This document shows, one piece after another, positions 50,201 to 61,875 of a DNA stretch of 64,000 nucleotides. Within the stretch, counting starts at the first letter, position 1, and each line of letters opens with the position of its first letter. This DNA is from Branchiostoma lanceolatum (Eukaryota; Chordata; Leptocardii; Amphioxiformes; Branchiostomatidae). A program made the translations under genes and the position numbers. The notes beneath the pieces were generated by a model. It ran no database searches. It was not told the origin of the DNA and saw only the letters and a list, made by a program, of their open reading frames with translations. The stretch covers positions 11,406,596-11,470,595 of the forward strand of contig NC_089740.1 of the NCBI RefSeq assembly GCF_035083965.1, read 5' to 3'.

Positions 50201-53200
50201 TACTTTAAGCAATAACGTTATCATTTTTGCAACTTTCTAACCACCAACTGTATGAAGTCCCTTTCTCAAAGTATTCAGTACGTTTGATGATAGCCTGGAT
50301 GCCAGGCCCCCGATCTCTATACTATCTATCGTGTTTCTCAGGCCCAAACTGCTGTAGAATTTCCTTGTGGGCATGATGGCCATAGAGCCAAGGAATTGGC
50401 CTGTGTTGGCCCTGGAAATAGTCTGGCATGCAGGCTAGTTTGAGGACAACTCACCATTCTCCCCGGCGACCCAGGATCACCTTTCTCGCCTGTATATCCT
50501 GGAGGTCCCTGTTGGCATCAGCGCAAAAATGAATCCACACATTTCTTTTGATATAATCATTGTAAGTCAACCTGCTATATGTTAGATGTATGCGTGAAAA
50601 GGAAGACAAACAAAACCACAATCACTGTACAATGAATGGTCAATGCATGCACAGTAGAACACTGACCTTTTATGGATAATCAATTAAAAGATCATGCAAT
50701 GTACAAAAGCCACAAGAACTATCACAAGTACATGCTATCTAAAGGTCAATGCACTAACAGATGGTACCTAATGTTAATTAACGTCTCCTTCCCATTCAAT
50801 TACTTAGATGTTTCGAAATGGGGTATTTCGTTAGTTACGGAAGAGTCGGTGATAAGGATTTATACATGATGTTGCATTATTTTGAGGGTCACTCTTATTA
50901 ACATTCACTGGACTAACAAACCTAAAACCAGATCCCCAAACTTCCTTCTACTCTCTACAATTTGGCTTTTAGTAACACTCCTACGACATACCAAAACCAC
51001 AGAACTAAAGCAATGAAAGGGTTTCCGAGGCTAGATCTACTGATGACCAGTCCACTAATACCGGAACTGTCCTCTTTTCGTGCCATAAGAATAAATAACA
51101 GTCGCATTGTCGTTTGATATATGGCCGATAACAGGACGTAGTTCTTCCCGAACATCTACAATGTTCAGTTTCAACCCACCGGAGAACCGGGGTACCCTCG
51201 GTATCCCTTTCTTCCCATCGGCCCCTGTAGCAAGAAACGGTTACAGAGAGAGAATGTAGCAGACCTACCGGTGCACCAGCAGGACCAGTACTCCCCCTAG
51301 GGCCCTGTGGCCCCTGGAAAATAATACAACGTGTACAATAGCACCGTGTTAGTGGTTTTCATAGGATATCGTCAACGGTGTTTCAGATCTTTTTGTTGAA
51401 ACCAGCAAATCCGTGTGGAATGTTGCTGTCTGCAGTCGCTCGGTTGTCGCCATTGTGAAAATGAGACTGATCAGAGCAAGAAGTTCAACGCGTTCTCCTG
51501 TCACAGCAAGCTGCCATATTCGTCTTTCGGCATTTGGTGTCAACTGAACGGCAGATTTTTGGGTGATTGTTGTGTCCAGTACAATTTAAAAAGCGCGGTC
51601 ATCATCTCTATGTACATGCGGAGTTAACTTGACCGTCCCAACGTCGCGCTTCGTCCATCTTTACGTCTGAGAGACTATACTGTGATAAGGCTTAAGCTTT
51701 TAGTTTGGAGAACAACGCACTGTGGAAGCATGTTGATAGATGCACATTGGCACACTGGACAGGCTTTAGTAACTTTCAATAGTCGCGCGATGCATCGTTA
51801 TCATAATCTGGTTGATTCCCATGCATTGGGCATAGTATACTTCTCCTCAACGTTGAATAATTAGATACTTGAAGAATTAAAAACAATGCTTTGATTTGAA
51901 TCATACTTTGATTTGGGATTGAGACTATGGTACCTTAATCCGATGACTATCTTAGATTACATAGAGCTCATAAAACCAAGCTGGTTCAATTTATATGTCA
52001 GAAAATGATGGTGTTTGAAATAATCGTAATTGGAGACCGAGGACAATGTTTGCAAGTAAAGCGTTTGCCCTCAAGGTAACTTGTCTACACCACCGAAGTT
52101 GACTTTTCGCTGTTGTCCTAAAGACGAATTCCGTCTGTGACCGGAAGATGACCTCCCTTCCCAAATCCGTGAGGACAAGAATACACAAAAACAACTGATC
52201 GAAGATGCAACGAGCAAATGATATGGGGGAAAAGATCTGTACAACGAATGTTGAATGTTCTTTTTCGTTAGCTGCAAAATTTTCGGAAAACGCTAAGGTT
52301 ATCTTTGGCCGATGGATTTTTCCTCAGAAAATACTTTGTTATGAACGCTGGGCTATTTGTCAACGGAATTTAACTAATAAATCATCGGTAATTTGTCCTG
52401 AAGACGAGAATTTTGCGTCTTGATTCCAGTTGCATGTTTGTACCATTGCGGTGGCCAAAGCAGTCTGTCAGTGTAGTGCGAAGAGCACGGAACCTTTTAG
52501 ACTACGACAGGGGTCAGCCAAAGTCCACCCTCGATGTCCAGTTGTTAGCTGTCGTCTTCGCAAGAGAAGCTTAAGATCCAATAATCCCTTGGCTAGTAGC
52601 CGTATCTTCACCATTATTTGTGAACTACTCCAACATTGGTCAGAATTACAACTCTCACCAGGGTACTGCAGCGTCGGCAGTGCAGGTAGAATATAGCTTA
52701 AAGAAATGCCTGTAGGAAACTGGTCCATCAGCAGTAAATATCTAAATTATCTCATAGTCTCCTTTTAACTTTACGATCCGGTTAGTCTTCAAGTTATCTT
52801 AATGCAGCTTTTACAGTCACTATGATATACATGTGAAATGAAATATCTATAATGAAAGTCATTTGTACCCAATAAGTGTGAAAACCTAGGTATATACCTC
52901 TATATTCACTAAAACCAGATTTTCAAATGAAGACTTTCTGCTTATTCAAAGGTAGTCTTAAATATGACCAATAGATAAGTGGATCGATTTGAGTTTTCGA
53001 ATTTTAGGCTACGAATCTCTAAAGTTTACCATTTCTTTCTTTGGTTTCCGACCAAAATAACTGATTCTCACATTGTACCTGTACCCCTGGACAACACATG
53101 GACCTCATGGGCGGACCCTTCTTCGTCCCATGACCTGCAACCAATCACAAGATAGTATTACATGTCAATCATCAATTGCCATCACTCGATTACAGTTCAG

Positions 53201-55693
53201 ACAAGCCTGTGTTTTTCTTTTACGTACTGTGAAGTATTCTTAATATGTTTAAGACCTTTCCATTCAATAGTAAAGATATAAAGATGATTCTCTGCAATTC
53301 TCGCAAGTTGCATTATCATTTTATACATAAAGACCTGCCGATGAAACAAGTATTGGATTTCCACATTGGACACTGGGGCCTTTGGTGTTTACCGGAAGAG
53401 ATGCCCTCCCACATACATCTGTCTTACTTGGCATAAGAATGTTGTCTACAGCACATTGGTGTGTCTAGTTTATTTATACTGTACTGAGGAATCAGCGTAG
53501 GGCATGGCTCTCCATACTATAATAGAGTTTCCCGAATAATGACTTCTTCACAGTATCTTAAAAATGTATTGAAGAGTGGAGGCAAATTTACAATCTATAT
53601 TTCATTTTGACACATGGCAACATTTGCGAGTAAAATGTAATGCTTAATTTATGGCCATACAAGATGCGGAGAAGAATTTTATATAGATAAATATGCCGAA
53701 CGAAGAATTTGCACCAAAGTGAAATGAAATGAGTAGGTAACAGCAAAGAAAGTAATGGAATAGAAGAAGGGTTATGGCATGTCCCAAAACGCTGACACTA
53801 TTAAGAAGCCTAAGTTTTAGATCAAAATGCTTCTCTCGTGCTAGATATGCAAGACAGGAGTGTAGCATCGTTTGTAAACTTTTAAGTTCTCAAAAACATT
53901 ATTCAGCTAAGAAATATGTCCTACCACCTACAAAACTGTTTACGGACCTTGAAGTATAAATAGGAGACTCCAGCAATCATAAACCTCCAGGGAATGCATG
54001 GACCCCATTACCATGACCACTGCCAAATAGGCTATGTCAAGTCCACGGAAGTAGGTCATTAGCACGTTTATTTTGTCAGCGATGTCCCCAATGCAGCCAC
54101 TTCTAAAACAGCTTACCGACATGCTTTTGTAAGGGCAGGTCAGGGAATTCTAAACATTTCTTTTAATTCGTGTTTTTTTTTTAGTTCCCATGCACAGAGG
54201 TTTTCTAGATTTGTAAGGGATTCAGTCCATCCCCAATAACCTTGTACTATGTCTTGCCATACCAGTATGCAGTGAGCAATACGTTTGGTATCTATTTAAA
54301 TGCTGCATTGTTAACTTTTATCAACTAGTGGGTTTCAAACAGAATTGTACTGAAAATACAAGCAGTACAAAGATGGATGTTGTAGACGCAACCAATATAG
54401 ATACAAATCATGACGAAATGTATGTGCCTTCTTCAAAACAAATACCATAGTATATTTACAACTGTGGCTACAGACATTTGTGTATTGGCTTTGATGAAAG
54501 ACTCTACAGTCAATTAGAATACATGTGTCTTTCAGTTAAGTATACAGTCAACTGAATAATGCCAACAATCCGTTACAATCGTTTTGAAAACCCGGTTGAG
54601 AGTTCTTGGAGACAAAAATACGTTTCACATCTATACGGCAACGCATTAGAATTTTTTTATACATGCGTATTCAGTTTTAAGGACACCTCATTAGGTAAGT
54701 AAGAAAGTTTTCGGTTTTATTGTGGTAACGCTGACACGCCCAACACTCACTTCTCTACACAAATATTCTCCTCATCCGAATTAGGCCTAAATGATGAGTG
54801 ATCACTGGGAAAACAACGTTGTAAGAATCAAACGGCTATAAAAAGCTCCAATGAAAACAAGATGGTTGGAGCCCGATCCATCAATCTCTTAAATCGAGAG
54901 ACGTAAGTCATTAATGCGTCAGCAGAAATGATTTCTTACCCTCTTACAGCTGCCAGTTCGAAAAATGACCAATGAAGGTACCATTATGTGACTTCTGCTT
55001 TAAATACTGGTCTCTCTTTAGATGTTAATGACAAAATGATGAGTGACAAAATGATGTGTTATTTGTCATTTTTGAATGTATTTCGAAAGTGTTAAAAATT
55101 AGATATGATTCTCTGTTATGAAAATTGCCCTAAAACAAAACGACGATGAAATATCATCCACGTTGAGGCATGATTCGGTCTTCACATATAAATAGGTTTC
55201 TACATTCCCCCTTTTAACGTTTGCCAAGTCAAGGAGACCACGTGTAAACAAACATCTGCACGGTCTGGACGGTCGTTACAATTTAGTGCAGTGTAAATGT
55301 TTCCATATCAGACGAGGCCTACGTAAATTTACACGCCTCAAGCCGGTTTTATTTGATGATGTCGCCTTTCTTCATTTAAAAAAAGGGAACCACTGTAAGC
55401 TGATATGGAAAGAGCTTGTCATTTGTTTTGATATACTATGATGTAGTGAATATTAGTGGTAACATCAATGCACCGTTGTACTAATCTTGGTCAACGCGGA
55501 CGCTTCGTCTATTTATTTTGAAAACATCCCAGAATGGTGGCCACACACGACCTCTCAAAATGGACGATCGGACAAAATACACGTAACCTTTGACCTCGCG
55601 GAGTGATATTCGTTTATGTTATAGAATAAGAAATAGAATTCACTTACTTCTCTCCAACAGCACCAGCAACGTGGTTAAACTCAGCAGCAGCAT
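38012..55693 (-). CDS. Short type IV-related collagen (NC1-containing), about 34 exons
   Basis: Hand-assembled minus-strand exons (5' to 3'): 55648-55693, 53079-53134, 51269-51313, 51180-51224, 50455-50508, 50077-50130, 49831-49884, 49672-49725, 49433-49486, 49216-49260, 48851-48904, 48457-48501, 48065-48118, 47323-47421, 46625-46669, 46289-46342, 45957-46001, 45689-45733, 45421-45448, 45175-45234, 44896-44937, 44638-44694, 44422-44466, 44094-44144, 43890-43931, 43510-43554, 43180-43233, 42750-42791, 42397-42465, 41766-41834, 41114-41287, 40564-40716, 40065-40210 (or 39442-39587), 38012-38275. Total 2289 nt, in frame, 762 residues: signal peptide, short N-terminus with CysCys, Gly-X-Y helix (about 35-532), NC1 (about 531-762) with 12 cysteines. 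The product should be a secreted trimeric basement-membrane-type or exposed-matrix collagen. The helix is about a third of vertebrate type IV length and no 7S domain is seen, favouring the spongin short-chain-like invertebrate branch. Confidence 0.88.
39442..39587 (-). CDS. Alternative NC1 exon b (duplicate)
   Basis: 146 nt, acceptor cgcattatag|GG, donor ATG|GTGCGT. It encodes, after a split Gly, [18 protein letters not shown], then [20 protein letters not shown] and WTGYSFLM. It has the same length and phase as exon a and 40 of 48 residues in common. It is fully open with intact cysteines, so it is unlikely to be a decayed copy. Including both exons would break the frame. Confidence 0.78.
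40065..40210 (-). CDS. Alternative NC1 exon a
   Basis: 146 nt, acceptor ctttatatag|GT, donor ATG|GTAAGG (stronger than that of exon b). It encodes [18 protein letters not shown], then [20 protein letters not shown] and WIGYSFLM. It spans the C4a/C4b junction of NC1. The main difference from exon b is DFY versus SAI just before the first C4b cysteine. Confidence 0.85.
40564..40716 (-). CDS. Collagen NC1 exon (C4a core)
   Basis: 153 nt, acceptor cctcgtgcag, donor AGGG|GTAAGT. It encodes [32 protein letters not shown] and PLIPVRG. This matches type [18 protein letters not shown] and CNFASRNDYSYWLST almost residue for residue, including the methionine used for the sulfilimine cross-link (Met93 in human NC1 numbering). 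Confidence 0.88.
41114..41287 (-). CDS. Collagen helix-to-NC1 junction exon
   Basis: 174 nt. The last Gly-X-Y residues ([10 protein letters not shown]) run into [20 protein letters not shown], then [20 protein letters not shown]. This corresponds to type IV FLLAKHSQ...PQCPQG...[20 protein letters not shown]. It is a standard type IV-style NC1 entry exon. Confidence 0.88.
41766..45234 (-). CDS. Collagen helix, C-terminal block (split-Gly exons)
   Basis: Eleven exons of 42-69 nt, each starting with two bases and ending with one base of a Gly codon (phase 1), as in type IV genes. The helix is imperfect: single-residue Gly-X-Gly breaks occur in [45 protein letters not shown] and GPPGFGEKG, and longer breaks at GKSLRG and GQITTMKG. 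For exon 44422-44466 an alternative acceptor nine bases further in is possible without changing the frame. Confidence 0.83.
41857..42245 (-). pseudogene. Truncated non-LTR retrotransposon tail in a collagen intron
   Basis: It matches 11821-12164 through 'caaggtacaaagtatggcat', 'cgtctagacatt', 'atataccatg' and 'agtccattgagataaat'-like blocks. The minus-strand end has AATAAAGTTATTATTATC, a typical LINE 3' tail. It lies between collagen exons 42397-42465 and 41766-41834, starting only about 20 bp upstream of the latter's acceptor. Confidence 0.6.
45421..51313 (-). CDS. Collagen helix, N-terminal block (whole-Gly exons)
   Basis: Sixteen exons of exactly 45, 54 or one 99 nt, each starting with a complete Gly codon and ending after a complete Y codon (phase 0), followed by a 28-nt adaptor exon (45421-45448) that ends one base into a Gly codon. 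The Gly-X-Y pattern is unbroken for about 290 residues. This 45/54/99 pattern is that of fibrillar collagen genes, unlike the block that follows. Donors and acceptors are consensus-like throughout. Confidence 0.83.
46987..47088 (+). pseudogene. LINE reverse-transcriptase C-terminal fragment
   Basis: The frame reads [20 protein letters not shown] then [13 protein letters not shown] and stop. RxxR...RxxxSFIPRTxxxxN is the usual end of CR1/jockey-type RT ORFs. It is an isolated fragment in a collagen intron, in the opposite orientation to the gene. Confidence 0.5.
50291..50437. repeat. Foldback MITE next to a collagen exon
   Basis: TAGCCTGGATGCCAG and CTGGCATGCAGGCTA are inverted ends with one mismatch, about 147 bp apart. 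It ends 18 bp before the 3' edge of exon 50455-50508, so it lies inside the intron next to the donor. The same TIR type as 204-291. Confidence 0.65.
51320..53070. other. Collagen intron 2
   Basis: About 1.8 kb with no further Gly-X-Y exon seen on the minus strand and no repeat recognised. Confidence 0.4.
53079..53134 (-). CDS. Collagen exon 2 (N-terminal CysCys segment)
   Basis: 56 nt, acceptor attggttgcag|GT, donor CAG|GTACAA. It encodes [18 protein letters not shown] and joins in frame to the first Gly exon. The adjacent cysteines could cross-link chains. It is too short for a vertebrate-type 7S domain. It is placed by phase fit (1 then 0), not by homology. Confidence 0.6.
53140..55640. 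other. Collagen intron 1
   Basis: About 2.5 kb of AT-rich sequence without a supported exon or recognised repeat. Confidence 0.4.
55648..55693 (-). CDS. Collagen exon 1 (signal peptide)
   Basis: 46 nt encoding [15 protein letters not shown] and one base of a Ser codon completed by exon 2, then a strong donor (GAGAA|GTAAGTG). A hydrophobic leader at the right distance and phase makes it the best start for this gene. The leader is short, and the cleavage site is not obvious. Confidence 0.6.
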
Positions 55694-58010
55694 TTCCCTC
55701 GCGGGTTACAACAAAGAATCTCTGTTGAAAGAAAAAATGCGGCAAAATTCCGATGTGTGCTCAAGATGTTCGCGCCTGTTGACAACATGGTACCGCAGTT
55801 TGTTGTTGTTTGGTTGTCACCAACCGACAACACAAGCTGAGGGGTTTAGGGTGTAGCTGTGAAATCAACAGAGGAATCAGACAAAACAGCGCTAATTTGC
55901 CTCAGACCACACTTTAATCCGATTTTGTTTCTCGATCAAATTTGCTGTCGTCTCTTTTGGTTACAGATGTTGTGATGCTAGAGCGATTGCTGGTAGCGCA
56001 TATACATTCAATGACAATCCAATCACAGAAAATCAACATATCCACCCAAAATTTACCACAATGTTTGGGCAATGTATTACTACTATAACAATAAATGTGT
56101 ACCAGCATTCGTTGATATATTATATGAGAAAAAGACTGGACCAAGTGAAAATGAATTCAAATTTGTACAATGTACCCAACATTGTTTTTATGGCAAGCTA
56201 GAGTTGTGAAAGCTATTTTTATAGGCGCACAGGGTAGGACAAACTGTATTTCTTCTGCGGTTCCTGAACGTTCCTCGGTATACCGAGACAGTTACCAAAA
56301 CCTTTGCAGCTTTAAGGATAAACCATTTTGTGGCCAGGGCGACCCTAGTATATTTATATAGCGTCTACTCCAGGCTGGCGGTGGCGGCTTTCACAGGCGC
56401 GGTGAGGGGGAGAGCTTTTCGGTGTCTGTTAAGGGACGTTTTACGTATTAACCTTTGCTACTGGAATTTACCGTCGAATCAATCAAGCCCTACTTTCAAT
56501 ACACACGGAAAATCTCCATGGCATCACCATGTTATTAATTCCGCATTCTAGTGTTTACATTGATTAAACTGCTTTCATACATCAAGCGTTGATTAAAAAA
56601 TTACATTGCGGGCCGTGACAACATATGTCAAAATTAGTCGTAGAAAATCTTACTTTCATCACACCAGGTTACGCACACACAGGCTCGATATATGTTAAGA
56701 ACGTCGATGAATAAACGTATTACCATTCTCTACTTCACAAATTAGGAAAATGAACACAAGAGATTCTAATATCATAGCAAAGTTGACATACCTTAGAAAA
56801 TGTGGCAGTTGTGTAGCGATTCCTCCTCTGAAAATCGAGAACAAAGATTTTACCAGGTCGACACCTTTAGCCACTAGACAGACTTGTTCAAATGTGACAT
56901 ATGTCTCTTCCACTCAAGATGAACGCGTGTAGCAGGGAATACCAGGGCAAAGATGACAAGACGCGGGCTCGACAAATTGTGTGGCCGAGGCTGGGGGTGT
57001 GCCGCGCAACGATCCCGCAGATTCACCAGCTTGGATTGTTGACTTATGCCTCATGTGACCACAAGAAAGAATTTCGAGGCTTCTTTTCTCGCTGCCTTCG
57101 TCTTCTCGACAACAGCAGTCCGGAGGACCTTGGACAGGATAGCGCCAACTATGCTAGCTGGGTGAAAAGGAGGGGTAAATGAGGGTGTAGCAAGAGGATG
57201 CAAGGACTTACAAATGAAATGAAATGATTGAATTAATCTATAGAATCGATAGCAGTAGTAGTATCATATAGTTAGATACATAAATGGTATGCTGAATAGT
57301 GTTATCAAAATGAAATCTTCTTATTTTTTTTATCAATTGCATTTGAACATTCTTGACCTATGAACATGCATGGCTCTATGTCGTCACCAGTGTCAAAGTT
57401 GAACCCATCACTAGCTTTAATGGTGACTAGACAGGAAAATGCTGTCATCCGTTGAACTGGTGTGAACTCTGGAGGCTGATGTTTTTTCAGCTTCCCGAAG
57501 GCAAATGTCGATTTTGTGCGCCATATGTGCACCGCGAGCATCAACAGGGACACGGAAGAGTTGGCAGAACTATAAACGTTCCCCTTGACTTGCGACATCG
57601 CTGTTAATTCAACTGGAAAAGGTGACATTCAACAGATGAGTACTATCTCTCATGTCAGTTCATTTTGACGACTCCTTTTCCCGCTGAAACTCGATGGCAA
57701 ACACGTGCAGTCTGGAAGACCCACGTTAAACGTCATAACAGATATGTCAATGTTAAGAAACAGGGCAAAGTATCACTCCATGTGTAGCTTGACTTGCCAA
57801 CGGTTAATCTCTGTCTAACCTCTCCATATATCTCTTCTTTTATCTTCCTACGCATCTTCACAAGCTTGTTAACGGCGAAGATGCAAAATTGGCACAATGT
57901 CTTTCTTTAAGAGACCTATGACGTTATAACTCTTAAAAGGTGACAGAGAATAACAGACTTCTTTAGACACCCTGTAGCATAGGCTACGTGTATGACAAAA
58001 GTGTTAGGTA
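55694..58010. other. Region upstream of the collagen gene
   Basis: It would include the collagen promoter; no clear TATA box was seen. The open frames around 56901-57182 (+) and 57305-57628 (-) have protein-like composition but no recognisable domain and no fitting splice partners. Confidence 0.3.
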
Positions 58011-58015
58011 TAATT

Positions 58016-58330
58016 TTAGTCCACATTTACTTTGTAAATTGTGTATCTTGAGAGGGTTTCAGGTAAGAAATGAACCTTAACTGCAAGAAAAGTGTGATCT
58101 TTAACCTTCAGGGGGAACCTTACATATGTGCGGACGCAGTCGAAGTTTCCAGCGTGACGAAGGCACATCTCAAGGTCGCGTGCAGGTTGTATGTCAGGAT
58201 GGCAAGATACATTCTTGACCCCGTGCAAGGTGAAGATCAAAGTGATTTCACCCACCACGAACTCTTCACATCCGATAGCACTACCGCTTACTACAAAAGC
58301 GTTGCCGGCTAACAACAGACGAGTCATCAC
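58016..58330 (-). CDS. Unassigned open frame, possible secreted-protein exon
   Basis: 104 codons beginning MMTRLLLAGNAFVVSGSAIG, which could be a signal peptide, then a Cys-containing body (SCHPDIQP, LEMCLRHAGNFDCVRTY). A consensus donor (TAT|GTAAGG) would end the exon at 58124. The downstream minus frame at 57305-57628 needs a different phase and cannot be joined directly. No family recognised; it could be chance. Confidence 0.2.
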   Translation of the reverse strand: MMTRLLLAGNAFVVSGSAIGCEEFVVGEITLIFTLHGVKNVSCHPDIQPARDLEMCLRHAGNFDCVRTYVRFPLKVKDHTFLAVKVHFLPETLSRYTIYKVNVD

Positions 58331-58821
58331 GGCTTCAGTTGTGACCGATTATAGGTGCAGTCGCATAGTATACAGTCACATGGATCACGTATTGTATACA
58401 GTCGCATGGATCACGTTAGATTGGTGTACGTTTCCGAGAGGGAATTATTTGTGTAAGATAGAAAGTGGATTATAGCAATAACGACGACAAAACTATTCTT
58501 GCACATACCCACTCTACATAGAAGGTTCTTCTGCAGTCTAGTCACAACCCTCTCTTTGCTATCATTACAACAATTTCACACCGAGTCCCTAAACCCCCAA
58601 CATGTTCACAGAGAGCGTCTGGATTAGTCTGGGCACGTTTTGTTCATGATAGATATAGGTACTTGATCCATCTTGAAGGGATTAAGGGTGCTCTTGTGGT
58701 GAAGGGTGTAGGAAAAGGCCTTCACCCTAAACTATCTTCTACACAAGGCTGTCCAAGAATGTCCTCGCATCTTCAACCATAGCAATAACCGTGTTTATAA
58801 GTGCCCAGACTGTTTTTACCT

Positions 58822-59010
58822 CAGTGAAAACTGGAGGTATTGTTTTGGGTCTGTCTGTGTGCCTGCCTGTGTGTACGTTTCCGGATGTTTGTGGTCAGCA
58901 TAACTTAAGAACATCTCAATGGATTGTAATGATATTTGGTATGTGGTTACGTGTTGGGAAAACGAAGGTCAGGGTTGATTATGGGCCCTCAAATTTAGTT
59001 CTGCAACGTA
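58822..59010. repeat. Repeat R1 copy, reverse orientation
   Basis: Cagtgaaaactggaggtatt, a GT-rich tract, 'gtggtcagcataacttaaga', 'caatggattgtaatgatatt', 'tggtatgtgg', 'aaggtcagggttgatt' follow the same order as the 28.96 kb copy. Confidence 0.65.
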
Positions 59011-61870
59011 ATTTATCATGATGTGCATTCTAAAATCGTGTTTCAATGGTGCAGTAACAAAGACCGGCGAACGAAACGTTGTTCTTTTCATAAAAGGCAG
59101 TTTTAATATCAGTTTTAATTACAGCTATTAAAAGTTTATCTTCCAAAAATGCGAGTCTATGCACATATATCATATCCATCATAACGCGCTTTATAGATGG
59201 GAAATAGATTGCTCCGTAAACATAGATCTTTGCGAATCATGTCCAACAAGTCATCATGTGATGACCTTTGTTGACAAGGTAAAAAATGTCGGCCTATTAT
59301 GTATGACCTTTTGATCTTTAATCGAACAGGTGCATCTTATCATGGCTACCATTATTTCATCACTGTGTTCTCATAATCTTTATCTAGTTATTGCTGAAGA
59401 ACTGCTTCAGGCTGAGAGTGTGTTGAGAGAACATATGTGAAACGTGCAGGGGGGGGGGTTCATTGGAGAGTGGACAATGGCAACAAGCACAAGCGAGATC
59501 CACTATATTTAATTAGTGAATCGTAAGAAAGAATCGTAAGGAACAAACAAGGAAGAATCAAGACGTAAACCTGTTAAACTATATGTTCCACGAAAACAAA
59601 GAAAATGGAAAAGCAATTACAAACCTGAAAGTACAAAAGTGCAGATTGTAAATAATTTGTACGATCTGCTGGCATTGGATAATGACATCATGACTTCAGA
59701 CAATCCCCTAAAGTTCAAGATCCTTTCCGGTCAGTCCCCAAGTTGTGAACAGTTTCACATCGACCCACAGTGTGCACTTCACGGCAATCCTTCAGCAAGG
59801 CAGTCAGTCAATTCACTCAAGTCAAGTTCACATGGCCATGTTTTCCTACAATCACAACCTGGAACTCACCCCTCCCCATTGGGGGTGGTGGGTACTGACC
59901 ACTACGCGTCAAGGTCTTTTCAGGTTATGTTGGCTTACGGTTGACTCCCACACACCAAACAACAAATAACAACAATAATCAAATATCTCTGGACAGATAT
60001 GCCGACAAGAGACATAATACGGCGTTGAGGAGCAAAGTTGATTATCACAGACTGACGAAGAAAAAATAATAATTTGCAGAAAACACGCGATAACCAAGAA
60101 TGTACAAAGTAAATGATGATGCGATGCATACAAGAAACTAAATCTTAAACAATTTACGCCCGTAATACATACTGGGGTTTTATGATTGGCAGACTGCGTG
60201 TTCAATTTCCTTATTTCGTTTTCGAGACAGGGGTTAGCGAAGTAAACGCGACGTTTGTCATCTTACAAGCCCCTTCCATAAGGCAGCGCAGAATGTGGAC
60301 GCGCCATACCGTAACCAGAGAAAAGGCAAACGCAATTATTTTGGGGCGATCCTCGACTAGACTGGGAGGGACACCATCCTGCTTCTGCATATATGGAGGC
60401 GAGCGGAGTAAACTGACTAAAATCGTATGCGTACAGAGTAAATGTTTCCTGTGCCATCTTTGGCAGGGTCTCCTTGAAAGTCTGCCAATGAACAAATATA
60501 AGAAGTGGGTGTAGTAGGTATAGCGAGTGGCCCTTTACCAAAGTACTCGAGTTCGATTCCTATGTCTTAGTTGATTAGGAAATGGTGTGTCTTTTATTTG
60601 CAAGTGCTCATTGGTGGGCTGGCAGTTTTGCACTTGCATGCTTTTTTGTCTTTATGATAATAATGCACTTTTTGGGATTTCTCTCTCTCAACACATCGGT
60701 GGGAATATTGGGAGCTTGGCATATAGCACAGCTGGGACACTCAGTTTGGATTCCAAGTATAGCTGACCCTTATCCCGCATCCGAGTCGCATTTCCGGTGA
60801 AGTGCCTCGCGGCGTATCCCGCCAAATGTGTACTTTAACTTGGTACTAAGGTACAGGCGGGGATAGGAACCGATTTACTTACGCATCATTGCACACTATG
60901 GCGTACCCCAGCTCTTTTCAGGAAGGGATAAGGCTTTAAAAAGCTTTATGTTTGTAATTGTGTGATCATCGTCTAGCCAGCGACGTCCCCTACGACGCCC
61001 TGTGTAGGACCGAAGACGTATATCAGAGTAGTTCTGATCCAGAAGAGAGATAACTGATAAGTAAAGTACCACATTATTCCAACCTATAGGGTATTGACAC
61101 TTGACGTCAGGAACCAGGTTACCATGGTTGGTAGTTGGAAGAATTAGACCTATATTGGGCATGTGTTTAACGTGGCGGAGATTACTTAATACACGAACAG
61201 ATATGAAAATCAGCCTTCATTGCAAAGTACATGTATGTAGAATTTAAATGTTTATTTTGTATTTTTCTATTTTGTATCTTGTAACGGAAAAAGCGTCATG
61301 CTTCGCCCATTCGTAGGTTCTACCGCTCTACATTTATCTTTCTATTCTGTACCTTGTATACGTAGTTAGCCGTACGAAAGTCGCCGTAGTAATTGTTGCG
61401 TCAATAAAAGCTATACAATTTACCTGACGGCTTCCTGGTTTATCATCCAGTATGGCGGACAATACTCACGTCATAGTCACGTGAGTACAAAAACTCGAAA
61501 ACTCTCACCTCAGATGTGCACAGGTAAAGGTTGAAACAGGTCTAGATCTCGTACGATGCATAACTCACACGTGGACCATCAATCTCTTTTGTCTTGTCAA
61601 AATAAGCAAAGCATTGGCCTATTGTCTTGTGTTGTCTATGCTAGGTCATCCGTATGTAACAGACATGATGTTCTAGATCAATCAGAATCTGGGCATTCGT
61701 CCAAAGTGTCGTTTGAGTGGCACTCGTTTTGCCAACTGAAAACCATTGAACAAAATTTGTAAAAAATGCAAAATCAAGTTACTTACTACATATACTTACC
61801 ACTATATTATGGCATAATAGGTGTTCTTTGTTTCAGAAGCAAATATGCTTTTGCCATATTGACACTAATG
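59011..61870. other. Intergenic, no supported gene
   Basis: A poly-G run lies near 59450-59458. Frames near 60182-60541 on both strands and 60896-61162 (-) were examined; none has a recognisable domain. Confidence 0.35.
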
Positions 61871-61875
61871 ACGGA

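Noticed and set aside
57305..57628. Minus-strand frame possibly forming a two-exon gene with 58016-58330
   Set aside because: The available acceptors are phase 1 whereas all donors in the upstream frame are phase 0, so the two cannot be joined.
60211..60541. Overlapping frames on both strands with protein-like stretches (e.g. SLVEDRPKIIAFAFSLV)
   Set aside because: No family recognised and no confirmed neighbouring exons; not enough to call a gene.
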